Positions 8,415-16,378 of a stretch of DNA of 33,604 nt are shown piece after piece (position 1 is the stretch's first letter; the number at the start of each line of letters is the position of its first letter). Origin of the DNA: Burkholderiales bacterium (GTDB taxonomy: Bacteria > Pseudomonadota > Gammaproteobacteria > Burkholderiales > Burkholderiaceae_D). Location: the NCBI GenBank assembly GCA_947451925.1, contig CANGAW010000035.1, forward strand, positions 1 through 33,604. The letters run 5' to 3'. Position numbers and translations under genes: made by a program. The notes under the pieces were generated by a model that did no database searches, was not told where the DNA came from, and saw nothing but the letters and a program-made list of their open reading frames with translations.

Positions 8415-9512
8415 ATGCAAACCACACTCACTCTGCGTTCAGTTGAAACCATTCCGGTCTTTATTCCCTTAAAGCGTCCTGTGGTTTCCAAGGTTGGCTT
8501 TTTTGATCATTGGCCAGTAATACTGATCAATTTGTATACAGAGGAGGGCATTGTCGGCCATAGCTATCTGGAGCCCTACCTTAAAAATTCTTGTCGCTAC
8601 ATTATGCCGGCGATTGAAGATCTGGCGGCGGCCAGAAAAGGCAAACCTCTCGCACCGATGCAGGATTTCATTCAGGATCGCGCTTCATTAGGCCTGGTTG
8701 GTTATGCCGGCATGTCGATGATTGCCGCCGCCGGACTTGATATGGCAGCCTGGGACGCCCTGGCCAAAGCTGCCAATCTGCCGTTGGCCAATTATCTCGG
8801 TGGTTCAATTGCGCCCGTACCTGCTTATAACAGTAACGGCTTGTGGCTGACAGAGCTTGATCGACTTGCCGACGAAGCCGTCGAACTGGTTGCGGAAGGT
8901 CATTTCACGGCGCTGAAATTGCGTCTGGGTCGCAAGCATGCGCGCGAAGATATCGAAGCTATTCGGCTCATCAGACAAGCAGTTGGTGACGATATCAAAC
9001 TCATGGTCGACTTCAATCAGGGGCGTACTTTTGGTGACGCCATAGAACGTTGCCAGGCACTTGATGATCAGGGCGTTTACTGGTTTGAAGAGCCGATTGT
9101 GTATGACAATTTTGAAGGGTATGCATCGCTGCGCGCCAAACTCAAGACACCGATCCAGCTTGGTGAAAATTTTTACGGCCCGCGCGATATGCATCACGCA
9201 ATCAAAGCCGGTGCCGGTGACTATGTGATGCCGGATCTGATGCGTATCGGTGGCGTTACAGGCTGGTTACGGTCAGCACCCATTGCCGCTGCTGCCGGCA
9301 TTCAGGTCTCAACGCACTTGTACCCTGAAGTCTCGGCCCATCTGATGCGTGTGACTGAAACAGCGCATTGGCTTGAATGGCAAGACTGGGCCAATCCTAT
9401 CCTGAACGAACCGTTTGAGTTGGCTGACGGCCAGCTCATCATCCCCAACCGGCCTGGTGCGGGCATCTCCTGGGATGCCAATGCCATCAAGGCCTACCGT
9501 TTCGACATCTAG
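8415..9512 (+). CDS. Mandelate-racemase-like enolase-superfamily enzyme
   Basis: A 365-residue protein that aligns from memory with Pseudomonas putida mandelate racemase almost without gaps. Both share AGxxMAAAGLDMAAWDAL-type sequence, IRQAVGDD, the MPDxMxIGGVTGW block and AHWLE. Numbered from this ATG, the metal ligands are D199 (MVDFNQ), E225 (FEEP) and E251 (GENF), and the catalytic Asp-His pair is D274 and H301 (STHLYPE). The second Lys of the KxK motif is replaced: ALKLRLG gives K168 and R170, where mandelate racemase has Lys166. Racemisation of mandelate is therefore doubtful, and a dehydratase or other reaction is possible. A TTG at 8391 would add eight residues. I prefer the ATG because it aligns with the family start. 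Confidence 0.88.
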   Translation: MQTTLTLRSVETIPVFIPLKRPVVSKVGFFDHWPVILINLYTEEGIVGHSYLEPYLKNSCRYIMPAIEDLAAARKGKPLAPMQDFIQDRASLGLVGYAGMSMIAAAGLDMAAWDALAKAANLPLANYLGGSIAPVPAYNSNGLWLTELDRLADEAVELVAEGHFTALKLRLGRKHAREDIEAIRLIRQAVGDDIKLMVDFNQGRTFGDAIERCQALDDQGVYWFEEPIVYDNFEGYASLRAKLKTPIQLGENFYGPRDMHHAIKAGAGDYVMPDLMRIGGVTGWLRSAPIAAAAGIQVSTHLYPEVSAHLMRVTETAHWLEWQDWANPILNEPFELADGQLIIPNRPGAGISWDANAIKAYRFDI

Positions 9513-9628
9513 TTTGGAAACAGGGATTAAGCAATCACGAATAGGCGGCGGGTCACACCAGGCGATAAGCTTACCGGTGCTGATCCCTGATGGGGTTTCT
9601 TAAACAAACAAGAACAATGGAGAGTGAA

Positions 9629-9991
9629 ATGAAGATTGAAAGCAGCAAGCACTACGCAAAGCGAATCGGATTCGTCAACAAGCGGCCTGATCTGACACTG
9701 GAACAGTTTGTTGCACACTGGACCGGTGTCCATGCGGTTCTGTGCCAGCGCATTCCCCGTCTGCGTCGCTATGCAATCAATGTCATTGACCGTGCCGCCA
9801 ATCCGCATATGCCTTTCGATGGCTTCAGCGAATTATGGTTTGACAGTGTGGAAGATCATGATGCCGCGTTCGCCAGTCCACAAGGGGTTGAACTCCTTGC
9901 TGACGCCAAAAATTTTACCGAGAAACTGACCGGTGTTTTGGTTCGCGAAGAGCGTTTTATCTGGCCCGACCATAATGAATTTGCAGGCTAA
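9629..9991 (+). CDS. EthD-domain protein
   Basis: A 120-residue protein of the EthD/dimeric alpha-beta barrel type. It begins KRIGFVNKRPDLTLEQFVAHWTGVHA, the usual strand followed by the F-x-x-H-W helix and the GVHA turn. The central part is RYAINVIDRA, followed by a FDGFSELWFDS strand. Such proteins often accompany degradation or detoxification enzymes and may act on reactive intermediates. GGAGAG lies four bases before the chosen ATG at 9629; in-frame ATGs further upstream lack this. It ends the four-gene plus-strand group. Confidence 0.82.
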   Translation: MKIESSKHYAKRIGFVNKRPDLTLEQFVAHWTGVHAVLCQRIPRLRRYAINVIDRAANPHMPFDGFSELWFDSVEDHDAAFASPQGVELLADAKNFTEKLTGVLVREERFIWPDHNEFAG

Positions 9992-10002
9992 GGCATTTAA
10001 TT

Positions 10003-10380
10003 TTATGGTTGCGGCGTAAGCTGAACACGCTCAACGAAATATTCGGTGTCGCCAAAGCAGGAGCCGGGAAGACCTTTGTGCTGCGCATAACTGAGCACCA
10101 CATGCTTGCCGGCAGCTGCCAGTAATTGTCGGGCAACGTCATCGTTGCGTACCGAGAAAGCAAATTTTTCCGGGATCGCTCCCGGCACAGTGGTCATCAA
10201 CAGCTCGCCTTCCCAGGTTTTGCAAATCCAGCCTTTGTTGGAAAATTTTTGCATGGTGCCAGCGCGCTCGCCTTCTGAATACGACCAGTGCAATGCAGAC
10301 CAGACATAAGCGGCAAACAGCAGAGTGACAGCTGCGATGAAGGCACACAGGCCAATTAACAGCGGTTTGAAACGAATCAT
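10003..10380 (-). CDS. Small single-pass membrane protein of unknown function
   Basis: A 125-residue protein with one N-terminal membrane helix (PLLIGLCAFIAAVTLLFAAYVW) and a periplasmic part. The segment YSEGERAGTMQKFSNKGW followed by CKTWEGEL is a conserved signature that I recall from a widespread proteobacterial family with no known role. Family members have at times been mislabelled 6-phosphogluconate dehydrogenase; nothing here supports a dehydrogenase. Two cysteines (CKTWEGE and SCFGDTE) might pair. The gene lies downstream of the P-type ATPase gene on the same strand but behind a hairpin, so it is probably transcribed separately. Confidence 0.75.
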   Translation of the reverse strand: MIRFKPLLIGLCAFIAAVTLLFAAYVWSALHWSYSEGERAGTMQKFSNKGWICKTWEGELLMTTVPGAIPEKFAFSVRNDDVARQLLAAAGKHVVLSYAQHKGLPGSCFGDTEYFVERVQLTPQP

Positions 10381-10434
10381 TGCAGTCCTTGTTCGATGGT
10401 TGATGCGGCCTCAGTAAGCAGCCTGCTTAGTGGC

Positions 10435-10465
10435 AGGAAAAAGCTTATCACACGCGCTTTTTCCT
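10435..10465 (-). terminator. Hairpin downstream of the magnesium ATPase gene
   Basis: AGGAAAAAGC and GCTTTTTCCT form a perfect 10-bp stem with an 11-base loop, about 20 bases after the mgtA stop codon. The T-run lies inside the distal arm. It probably ends the minus-strand transcript from the ATPase gene. Confidence 0.55.
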
Positions 10466-10487
10466 ACAATTGAATTACCGATAGCTT

Positions 10488-13076
10488 TTATTTTTTTATC
10501 GCAGACTGATCCAGCCAGCGATAAAAGAAATACTTGGCTAGTTGAACACAAGCCAGATAAATCAACACGGGAGTCAGCAATACGACATAGAAAAACAGTG
10601 GTGGCGCGACAAAGCCGAAGTACTGCCCTAAGGGTAGCAGAGGCAGTGTAATGGCCAGCACGACGACCAGCAGCGAAGTTAATGCCAGCACTGGGTGCGG
10701 TTTGCTCTTTAACGGATTGCCCCGGGTCCGGATGATAAAAATCACCAGCACTTGCGTGCACAGTGATTCTATAAACCAGCCTGTCTGAAACAGTTTTTCA
10801 TCGGCGTTCAGCAAGACCAGCAAAATATAAAACGTTAAGAAATCAAACGCAGAGCTGATCGGTCCAATCACCAGCATGAAATTGCGAATGAAATTCAAAT
10901 CCAGAATTCTTGGTCTGGCGATTTCCTGTGCATCGACAACATCGAGCGGAATCGGTATTTCGGAAATGTCGTAGAGAATATTGTTGAGTAAAATTTGCGT
11001 TGGCATCATAGGCAAAAAAGGCAGAAACAAGGCCGCCCCTGCCATGCTGAACATATTGCCGAAATTGGAGCTTGTTCCCATCATGATGTACTTCATGATG
11101 TTGCCAAAGGTACGTCTGCCTTCCATTACGCCGGCACACACGACATGTAAATCCTGCTCCAGCAAAATCATGTCGGCGGCTGCTTTGGCGACATCCACGG
11201 CCGAATCAACGGACAGCCCCACATCGGCCGCATGCAGCGAAGGCGCATCATTAATGCCGTCTCCCATATAGCCCACTACATGACCGTTAGCTTTCAGCGC
11301 AAGGATCACCCGCTGCTTCTGGCTCGGGTTCACCCGGCAAAACAAGTTGGCAGTTTCTACCCGGCGCTGCAACGCATGGTCATCCAGTGCCGTGATGTCT
11401 TTGCCTAACAGTACGCCCGTGACATCGATGCCCAGTTGTTTGCACACATGCCTGGTCACCAGATCACTGTCGCCGGTGACGACTTTGATGGCAACGCCGG
11501 CTTTTTGTAATTGCGCCAGCGCTGACGCTGCGCTGTCTTTGGGTGGGTCAAGGAAAGCGGCGAATCCGGCCAGTACCAGTTCAGTTTCATCGTTGACGAC
11601 GGCCGCCGTATGCTCGCGCGGCACTTCACGCCAGGCGATGCCGAGCACACGAAGTCCATCTGCTTCCAGCGCATGGTATTGATCGCGAACGCGGTGCAAA
11701 CAGGTATCGCTGAGGTCCTCAGGTGGCGAACCAGCGCCCACTTCAGCGTGGGTGCAAAGCTTGACGATTTCATCGGCAGCACCCTTGGCAACGAGCCAGC
11801 GCTTATTGCCATCGTCAATTAATACGGAGACGCAGCGACGTTCGAAATCAAACGGAATTTCATCAATCTTGCGCCAGCCATGCACATCAATGGATTGATG
11901 GTTGAGTATGGCTTCATCAAGCGGACTCTTGAGGCCGGTTTCAAAAAAGCTGTTCAGATACGCCAATTCCAGAACATGCTGACTATCGTTTCCTGTCAGA
12001 TCAAGATGTTTTTCAAGACGTATTTTGGCTTCGGTCAGCGTGCCTGTTTTGTCGGTGCAAAAAACATCCATCGAGCCCAGGTCCTGAATGGCAGTTTGTC
12101 GCTTCACAATCATTTTTAATCTGGCTAAACGAATCGCCCCACGCGACAAGGTCACCGATATCACCATCGGCAGCAGCTCAGGCGTTAAGCCAACCGCCAG
12201 CGCGACCGCAAATAAAAAGGATTCAAGCCAGGGCTTATGAAACCAAGCGTTAACCAGTAATACGAACAAGACCAGTACCACCGTCAGCCACATGATCAGC
12301 ATGCCAAAGCGGCGCGTGCCGAGTTCAAAGGATGTCGCATGGCTTGGCTTGTCGACGATTTCAGCGATTTCGCCAATGGCTGTCTCAGCGCCTGTTTTTA
12401 CAACCAGTACCCGTGCGCTGCCGCCAATGACGGATGTGCCCATGAAGACGGCATTGTTCGCATCCTGTAATTCAGTAGATGCTGCAGGTAACAGGCCCGG
12501 ACGCTTTTCAACCGGAAAGGCTTCGCCTGTGAGCAAGGACTGGTTAAGAAAAAAATCTTTGGCCTCAATCAGTAAACCGTCTGCCGGAATCAAGTCGCCA
12601 GCTGACAGCAAGGCCACATCACCCGGAACAATGTCAGCAACAGGGATTTCACATGGCTGACCATCGCGCATGATCGTGGCGTGTACAGAGACAGATTGCC
12701 GCAGTTTGTCCGCCGCAGCATTGGCTCTGAATTCCTGAATAAAATCGAGCGTTACGCTCAGCAGTACGATGCCGCTGATGATCAAAAAATTGGTGGTCTC
12801 ACCAGTGAGTGCGGAGACAAAACTGGCGATCAGTAAAATTAAGACAAGAGGGTTTTTGAATCGCGAAACAAATTGCCACAACAAAGAATGGCTTTGATGC
12901 GATCTGAAAGTGTTGATGCCGACCTGTTTTCGTAAATTGGCAGCTTGCTCACTGCTGAGTCCGGCACCAGCGTTTTGAATGCGGCTTTGAACAGAAGCAT
13001 CAATCCACCACGCATTTTTTTCCTTGCCTGCATGAGGCAAATTTTTTGATGCGCTGATTTTCAGATAGTGATCCAT
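10488..13076 (-). CDS. mgtA: Magnesium-translocating P-type ATPase
   Basis: An 862-residue inner-membrane pump that should import Mg2+ with ATP hydrolysis. Actuator loop TGEA is at 183-186, and the membrane motif VGLTPELLPM at 295-304 is typical of the P3B (MgtA/MgtB) class. Phosphorylated Asp D342 lies in DKTGTLT, with VTGDS at 533-537 and the hinge GDGINDAP at 605-612. Ten membrane segments are expected; the C-terminal six are visible as hydrophobic stretches after residue 650. The length is close to the family norm near 900. MgtA versus MgtB cannot be told apart here. The AT-rich leader upstream could hold magnesium control, but I see no defined leader peptide. A decayed fragment of a related gene lies at 14265-14366. 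Confidence 0.93.
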   Translation of the reverse strand: MDHYLKISASKNLPHAGKEKNAWWIDASVQSRIQNAGAGLSSEQAANLRKQVGINTFRSHQSHSLLWQFVSRFKNPLVLILLIASFVSALTGETTNFLIISGIVLLSVTLDFIQEFRANAAADKLRQSVSVHATIMRDGQPCEIPVADIVPGDVALLSAGDLIPADGLLIEAKDFFLNQSLLTGEAFPVEKRPGLLPAASTELQDANNAVFMGTSVIGGSARVLVVKTGAETAIGEIAEIVDKPSHATSFELGTRRFGMLIMWLTVVLVLFVLLVNAWFHKPWLESFLFAVALAVGLTPELLPMVISVTLSRGAIRLARLKMIVKRQTAIQDLGSMDVFCTDKTGTLTEAKIRLEKHLDLTGNDSQHVLELAYLNSFFETGLKSPLDEAILNHQSIDVHGWRKIDEIPFDFERRCVSVLIDDGNKRWLVAKGAADEIVKLCTHAEVGAGSPPEDLSDTCLHRVRDQYHALEADGLRVLGIAWREVPREHTAAVVNDETELVLAGFAAFLDPPKDSAASALAQLQKAGVAIKVVTGDSDLVTRHVCKQLGIDVTGVLLGKDITALDDHALQRRVETANLFCRVNPSQKQRVILALKANGHVVGYMGDGINDAPSLHAADVGLSVDSAVDVAKAAADMILLEQDLHVVCAGVMEGRRTFGNIMKYIMMGTSSNFGNMFSMAGAALFLPFLPMMPTQILLNNILYDISEIPIPLDVVDAQEIARPRILDLNFIRNFMLVIGPISSAFDFLTFYILLVLLNADEKLFQTGWFIESLCTQVLVIFIIRTRGNPLKSKPHPVLALTSLLVVVLAITLPLLPLGQYFGFVAPPLFFYVVLLTPVLIYLACVQLAKYFFYRWLDQSAIKK

Positions 13077-13397
13077 TATCTGCCGTAGTGTATATCTGTT
13101 CCGACACCTATCTCAAATTTCCTGACTGATCAGCACGGGTTAAAGCTTCGAGCTTTGCCTTGCATTTTCAGCTAATAACCCGAATCAAAAATATGAGTTA
13201 AAACAGCGTGATACTGTCGAAAAGTATGTGCGTATTTAATGTGGCTTTATGAATATTTTTGAAAAATTTTAGTTAAATTCAATGCCTTTATTGCTTTTTT
13301 AAAATTTACTTTTTTAATATGGAATTGGTTATTAAATATAAAAAAATAAATTAAAATGGACATTGGTTGGAATAAACTAAAATTTCTAATTAAAAAA
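13077..13397. other. AT-rich gap between divergent mgtA and the barrel-protein gene
   Basis: About 320 bases of strongly AT-rich sequence with no credible gene. It should hold the promoters of both divergent genes. A small perfect hairpin (AAAGCT-TCG-AGCTTT, 13142-13156) would lie in the mgtA 5' leader. I could not identify clear promoter hexamers or a leader ORF. Confidence 0.5.
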
Positions 13398-13440
13398 ATG
13401 GCGAATAAAAATAAAATTCAGTTTTAATCGTTCGGCGCTG

Positions 13441-14184
13441 ATGGGTTTGTTTGCATTGGTGATGTGTAACGGCCAGGCTTTTGCAGAAGATAATCTTGCA
13501 TTCGAAGGATTTAAATTATCTTTGGGTGTCGGTATGGTGTCGGCTGGCGGAACTGCCACAACTACGGGTACTGGCGTTTTTAGTGGCACCGATTTGACTG
13601 TAGGTGGCGGGGCAGGGATTTTTTCGGGTGATTACAGTGCTACTAACAACTCATCATTCAATCCAAATAATTTTGTTGGTCGGCTTGAGTTGGGTTATGA
13701 CTGGGCTGTGAACGAAAACGGCATCCTGGGCCTTAGTTTGTCCGAGGACTTCAGATCCAGCAATACTTCTGCTGCTCTCGGCAGCACATTAACCTTGGTT
13801 GATTGTGATGTAGATTCTGTTGGAACCTGTTCGTCAACAGCCAGCTATAGAACTTCTCCAAGTATCAGCATGGATGGTCCATATGCGCTGGCTCTGAGAG
13901 CCGGCTATGCAACAACGAAAAACAGTATGGTCTTTGTAAAAATATCGTATGCGCAATCCAAGCTGACTGGCGATTTCAACAAGACTGTTCGCGGTGTGGG
14001 TTTGGGTTTCGAAGCCAATCTGAGCGAGTCCTGGTTCATGCGCGGCGAACTTGAAGCGATTCAATATGCGGCATTTGATGCAACGACAAGCTTTAGCGAT
14101 AGCGATACCTTCGTAGGTACCGTGACTGACCGCATCAAGCTGAGAAGCAATGCGGCACGTATCATGATCGGCGTGCGCTTCTAA
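13441..14184 (+). CDS. Outer-membrane beta-barrel protein, start region probably frameshifted
   Basis: A 247-residue open frame ending in IMIGVRF, with the terminal Phe typical of outer-membrane barrels. Alternating strands such as FVGRLELGYDWAV, YALALRAGYAT, SMVFVKISYAQ and WFMRGELEAIQYAAF fit an eight-stranded porin-like/OmpW- or Omp25-like barrel, and one Cys pair sits in a loop (VDCDVDSVGTC). The chosen ATG gives a short signal peptide (MGLFALVMCNGQAFA) with no positive charge and no ribosome site. A better start exists at 13398, but it is one frame away. Removing one T from the TTTT run at 13422-13425 would join MANKNKIQF to NRSALMGLF and give a normal signal peptide. It is either a sequencing error, a mutation or a phase-variable site. 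Confidence 0.75.
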   Translation: MGLFALVMCNGQAFAEDNLAFEGFKLSLGVGMVSAGGTATTTGTGVFSGTDLTVGGGAGIFSGDYSATNNSSFNPNNFVGRLELGYDWAVNENGILGLSLSEDFRSSNTSAALGSTLTLVDCDVDSVGTCSSTASYRTSPSISMDGPYALALRAGYATTKNSMVFVKISYAQSKLTGDFNKTVRGVGLGFEANLSESWFMRGELEAIQYAAFDATTSFSDSDTFVGTVTDRIKLRSNAARIMIGVRF

Positions 14185-14194
14185 TAAATAATCA

Positions 14195-14224
14195 GGGCTG
14201 CCTCCGTCCCATTGGGGGTAGCCC
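14195..14224 (+). terminator. Weak hairpin after the barrel-protein gene
   Basis: GGGCTGCCTCC pairs with GGGGGTAGCCC allowing two G-T pairs. It begins 11 bases after the stop codon. No T-run follows, so termination is uncertain. Confidence 0.4.
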
Positions 14225-14264
14225 GGTTATCGAGACTGCGCTTAGTTAGCGCCAAGCCCCGAAA

Positions 14265-14366
14265 CTGGTTTCAAAAAACTGTTCAGATAAGCCCGTTCCA
14301 ACACGTGCTGACTATCTTTGCCTGCCAGATCGAGACGCTCCTCCAGAAGTATTGTGGCTTTGGTCA
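14265..14366 (-). pseudogene. Decayed fragment of an mgtA-type gene
   Basis: About 102 bases align to 11935-12037 inside mgtA, same strand, at roughly 80 percent identity by hand (about 19 mismatches and one single-base gap). In the mgtA frame the fragment reads LTKATILLEERLDLAGKDS followed by QHVLERAYLNS, matching the segment just after DKTGT, then goes out of frame at the deleted base. No other part of the ATPase is present. The divergence suggests an old duplicate or a piece of another species' gene left by recombination. Confidence 0.8.
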
Positions 14367-15286
14367 AATTTTTTAACGATAATAATAGAAACGATGGCAA
14401 CCAGACTTCCGGCGATCATATCGGTCAGGTAATGACCGCCGTGCGATGGTGTCGAAAGCAGCATCAGCCCATTAATAAAATAAGAAGCCAGATACAAAAC
14501 GCTGCCCCGGTAAGCATAAGCAAAAATAATGGCAAGCACCGTGTGATACGACGGTAAAGTCACGATCCCCTTGAGGCTGGCTAAGGAAAAAGTCGATGTG
14601 GACCCATCGCGCAAGGCAAACAAATCTGGCAAGTGGACAGCCCTTTCAAGTCCTACTCCGAAATACTGAAAAGTACCCACCGCAGGAATAAATCCTGATA
14701 TCAAGGCGGTGATCACCAGCGAAATCGAGGCAAGCAAAAAGAGTTCATCATTGCGTTGGTGACGTGACGCGTTTGAAAAATAAAAGAGTGAAAAAATAAT
14801 TTGCGGGACGATGCTGCTGTAAAAAATCAAGAGAAAATTATTAAGAAGCAGATGAGAATGCACGAAAGAAAACCAGCTCATCCAGTTAAAACCAAGCTTG
14901 GTATCGAGGCGTACAAATTCGCTGTCATAGAGCGGGAAATTCAGATGAGCAGCAAGGTAGGTCAGCACGCTTCCTGCAGCAAAGAAAACAAGCCAGAGGG
15001 AAAAGTAATACAGGATATGAGCGAGCCGTTTGTACTTGCCGGATGAGTCGCAGAGTAAAGCGATTAAAAGTATCCCGGCAATCTCCACCAGCTTTTCTTC
15101 CCAGCCTGAAAATTGCAGACCTGCTTGCTGTGCCCAGACCCAGTCAAGCATGATAATGCCCGCGATTAACCATAGGGCATTCGTACCGATCGGCATATTT
15201 AAGGTCGAAAATTTAAAACTCCAGCGTTTTCCCAGCAACATACGGCGCTCCAATATTGTTTTTATTTTAATTATCATTGTTCCCAA
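14312..15286 (-). CDS. PAP2-family (inositolphosphotransferase-like) membrane protein with a replaced C-terminus
   Basis: A 324-residue protein with about seven hydrophobic segments. The PAP2-type phosphatase/transferase motifs sit late in the chain: LPSYHTVLA supplies a conserved His, and TPSHGGHYLTDMIAG supplies the second His-x3-Asp block. This fits the PAP2_3/Aur1-like branch, which moves phospho-head groups between lipids. The final residues after KK (FDQSHNTSGGASRSGRQR) are read through the decayed mgtA fragment in a foreign frame. The native 3' end has therefore been lost and replaced, although both catalytic motifs remain. The start is uncertain, with several Met codons within the first 31 residues. 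Confidence 0.75.
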   Translation of the reverse strand: MGTMIIKIKTILERRMLLGKRWSFKFSTLNMPIGTNALWLIAGIIMLDWVWAQQAGLQFSGWEEKLVEIAGILLIALLCDSSGKYKRLAHILYYFSLWLVFFAAGSVLTYLAAHLNFPLYDSEFVRLDTKLGFNWMSWFSFVHSHLLLNNFLLIFYSSIVPQIIFSLFYFSNASRHQRNDELFLLASISLVITALISGFIPAVGTFQYFGVGLERAVHLPDLFALRDGSTSTFSLASLKGIVTLPSYHTVLAIIFAYAYRGSVLYLASYFINGLMLLSTPSHGGHYLTDMIAGSLVAIVSIIIVKKFDQSHNTSGGASRSGRQR

Positions 15287-15433
15287 TAATAATTTAATTG
15301 ATAATTGGCAAATGTATGTACAGAGCGTACTGTTCTAATAGCAATTCTAGGGGAAACGGGAGCTGAAATGATGCAAGACAGGATGTAGAATCGTTTTTTA
15401 CGCTCTATTCCCTTTGCCGCTCCTCATTTTCTT

Positions 15434-16009
15434 TTGTTACGTGAACTACTTCGTGCACCGCAGGCCATCGGTGCGATTTGCTCGAGTTCGCAAAAGCTAG
15501 CTGACCGCATGGCTGCGTGTGTGGACGGTGATGAAGACAAATGGGTAATTGAACTCGGCGGAGGCACAGGGGCGATTACACAAGCCTTGCTGCGTCGGGG
15601 CATTCCAGCCAACAGATTAATCGTGATTGAAAAATCGGCAAGGCTGGCCAGTCATTTATCGCGGCGTTTTCCCGACGTGCGTATTGTGCAATCCGATGCT
15701 GCTGATAGTACGCAGGTGATAACAAAAGGAATGCAAGTCAGGGCAGTCGTATCCGGCCTGCCGCTTCGTTCACTGGCAGCGCAAGCTGTTGGTGACATTA
15801 CCAAAGCATGGGCTGAGATATTGGAGGAGGAAGGGCGTGTGATCCAGTTTACCTATGCACATTATGGAGAGTCGCCCTGGCTCAGTGCAGGTCTGGTAAA
15901 AGCTGCGAGTGAAACAGTTTGGGCCAATATTCCGCCAGCCCGTGTGGAAGTATTTACTATGACACCCGACATCACCATGCCAGGAGCTACGGGCTTGCAT
16001 AAAGCTTAA
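15434..16009 (+). CDS. PmtA/KsgA-like SAM methyltransferase, N-terminus interrupted
   Basis: A 191-residue Rossmann methyltransferase. The SAM-binding loop is IELGGGTGAITQALL, followed by VIEKS (acidic end of strand 2), QSDAAD, and VSGLPLRSL at the catalytic position, as in phospholipid N-methyltransferases rather than rRNA dimethylases. The region ELLRAPQAIGAICSSS is the usual family N-terminus. The only in-frame start is a TTG at 15434 without a ribosome site. The same frame is open upstream to a TAG at 15386, and before it lies ATGATGCAAGACAGGATG preceded by GGGAG. The natural start is thus likely 15368 with an amber codon at codon 7, and the gene may be inactive or read from the TTG. Confidence 0.72.
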   Translation: MLRELLRAPQAIGAICSSSQKLADRMAACVDGDEDKWVIELGGGTGAITQALLRRGIPANRLIVIEKSARLASHLSRRFPDVRIVQSDAADSTQVITKGMQVRAVVSGLPLRSLAAQAVGDITKAWAEILEEEGRVIQFTYAHYGESPWLSAGLVKAASETVWANIPPARVEVFTMTPDITMPGATGLHKA

Positions 16010-16049
16010 ATTCTCACATTATCTGAACCACTTTTGCTTAGGCCTTAGC

Positions 16050-16112
16050 TCAGTTCAGCTGCGGCTTCGCATTGATGATGCAGATATTGGTATCGAGCAG
16101 ATACCAGATCAA
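16050..16112 (-). pseudogene. N-terminal remnant of a VapC-type PIN-domain toxin
   Basis: Twenty codons from a TTG read MIWYLLDTNICIINAKPQLN, then a stop. LLDTNICI is the conserved first strand of PIN-domain toxins, with the first catalytic Asp. The rest of the roughly 130-residue domain is missing. No antitoxin gene is visible next to it. Confidence 0.6.
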
Positions 16113-16120
16113 GGCAACAG

Positions 16121-16252
16121 CTACTGGCGTTTTTTCAAGCAAGCCAGAACTTCACTTTTCAGGGTCTCAGCTTGCCGATTCGCTTCGTCCTGCCATACCG
16201 GGATAAATCGTCCATGGTCAATCTGTATTGCAATCTGCTTTGTCCAACGCTG
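16121..16252 (-). pseudogene. Remnant of a second tyrosine integrase (N-terminal arm domain)
   Basis: The minus strand reads QRWTKQIAIQIDHGRF, close to ERWARQIETQIDQGRF of the intact integrase at 23723-24712, and the DNA is also similar over about 50 bases. The frame then continues about 25 codons to a TAG at 16121 and lacks the catalytic part. It lies about 30 bases from the left moaC fragment, just as the intact integrase lies beside moaC. It probably remains from an older element at the same site. Confidence 0.6.
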
Positions 16253-16282
16253 CCGGCAAATTGGCAAACATTACGCCGCGCT

Positions 16283-16378
16283 CCAGCTCCCCGACTTCCC
16301 GCCGTGTTTCTCCATCACTTTCACATCCGTCATTACCATGCCGCGATCCACGGCTTTGCACATGTCATAAATAGTCAA
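16283..16378 (-). repeat. Left attachment-site repeat (displaced moaC 3' end)
   Basis: These 96 bases match 24801-24896, inside the 3' end of moaC, at 94 positions and in the same orientation. They start at CCAGCTCC and end at AGTCAA; sequence on both sides differs. This is the outcome expected when an element integrates into the 3' end of a gene and brings its own copy. Translated as moaC, the fragment would end GSWSAA instead of GSWVTE. Confidence 0.88.
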
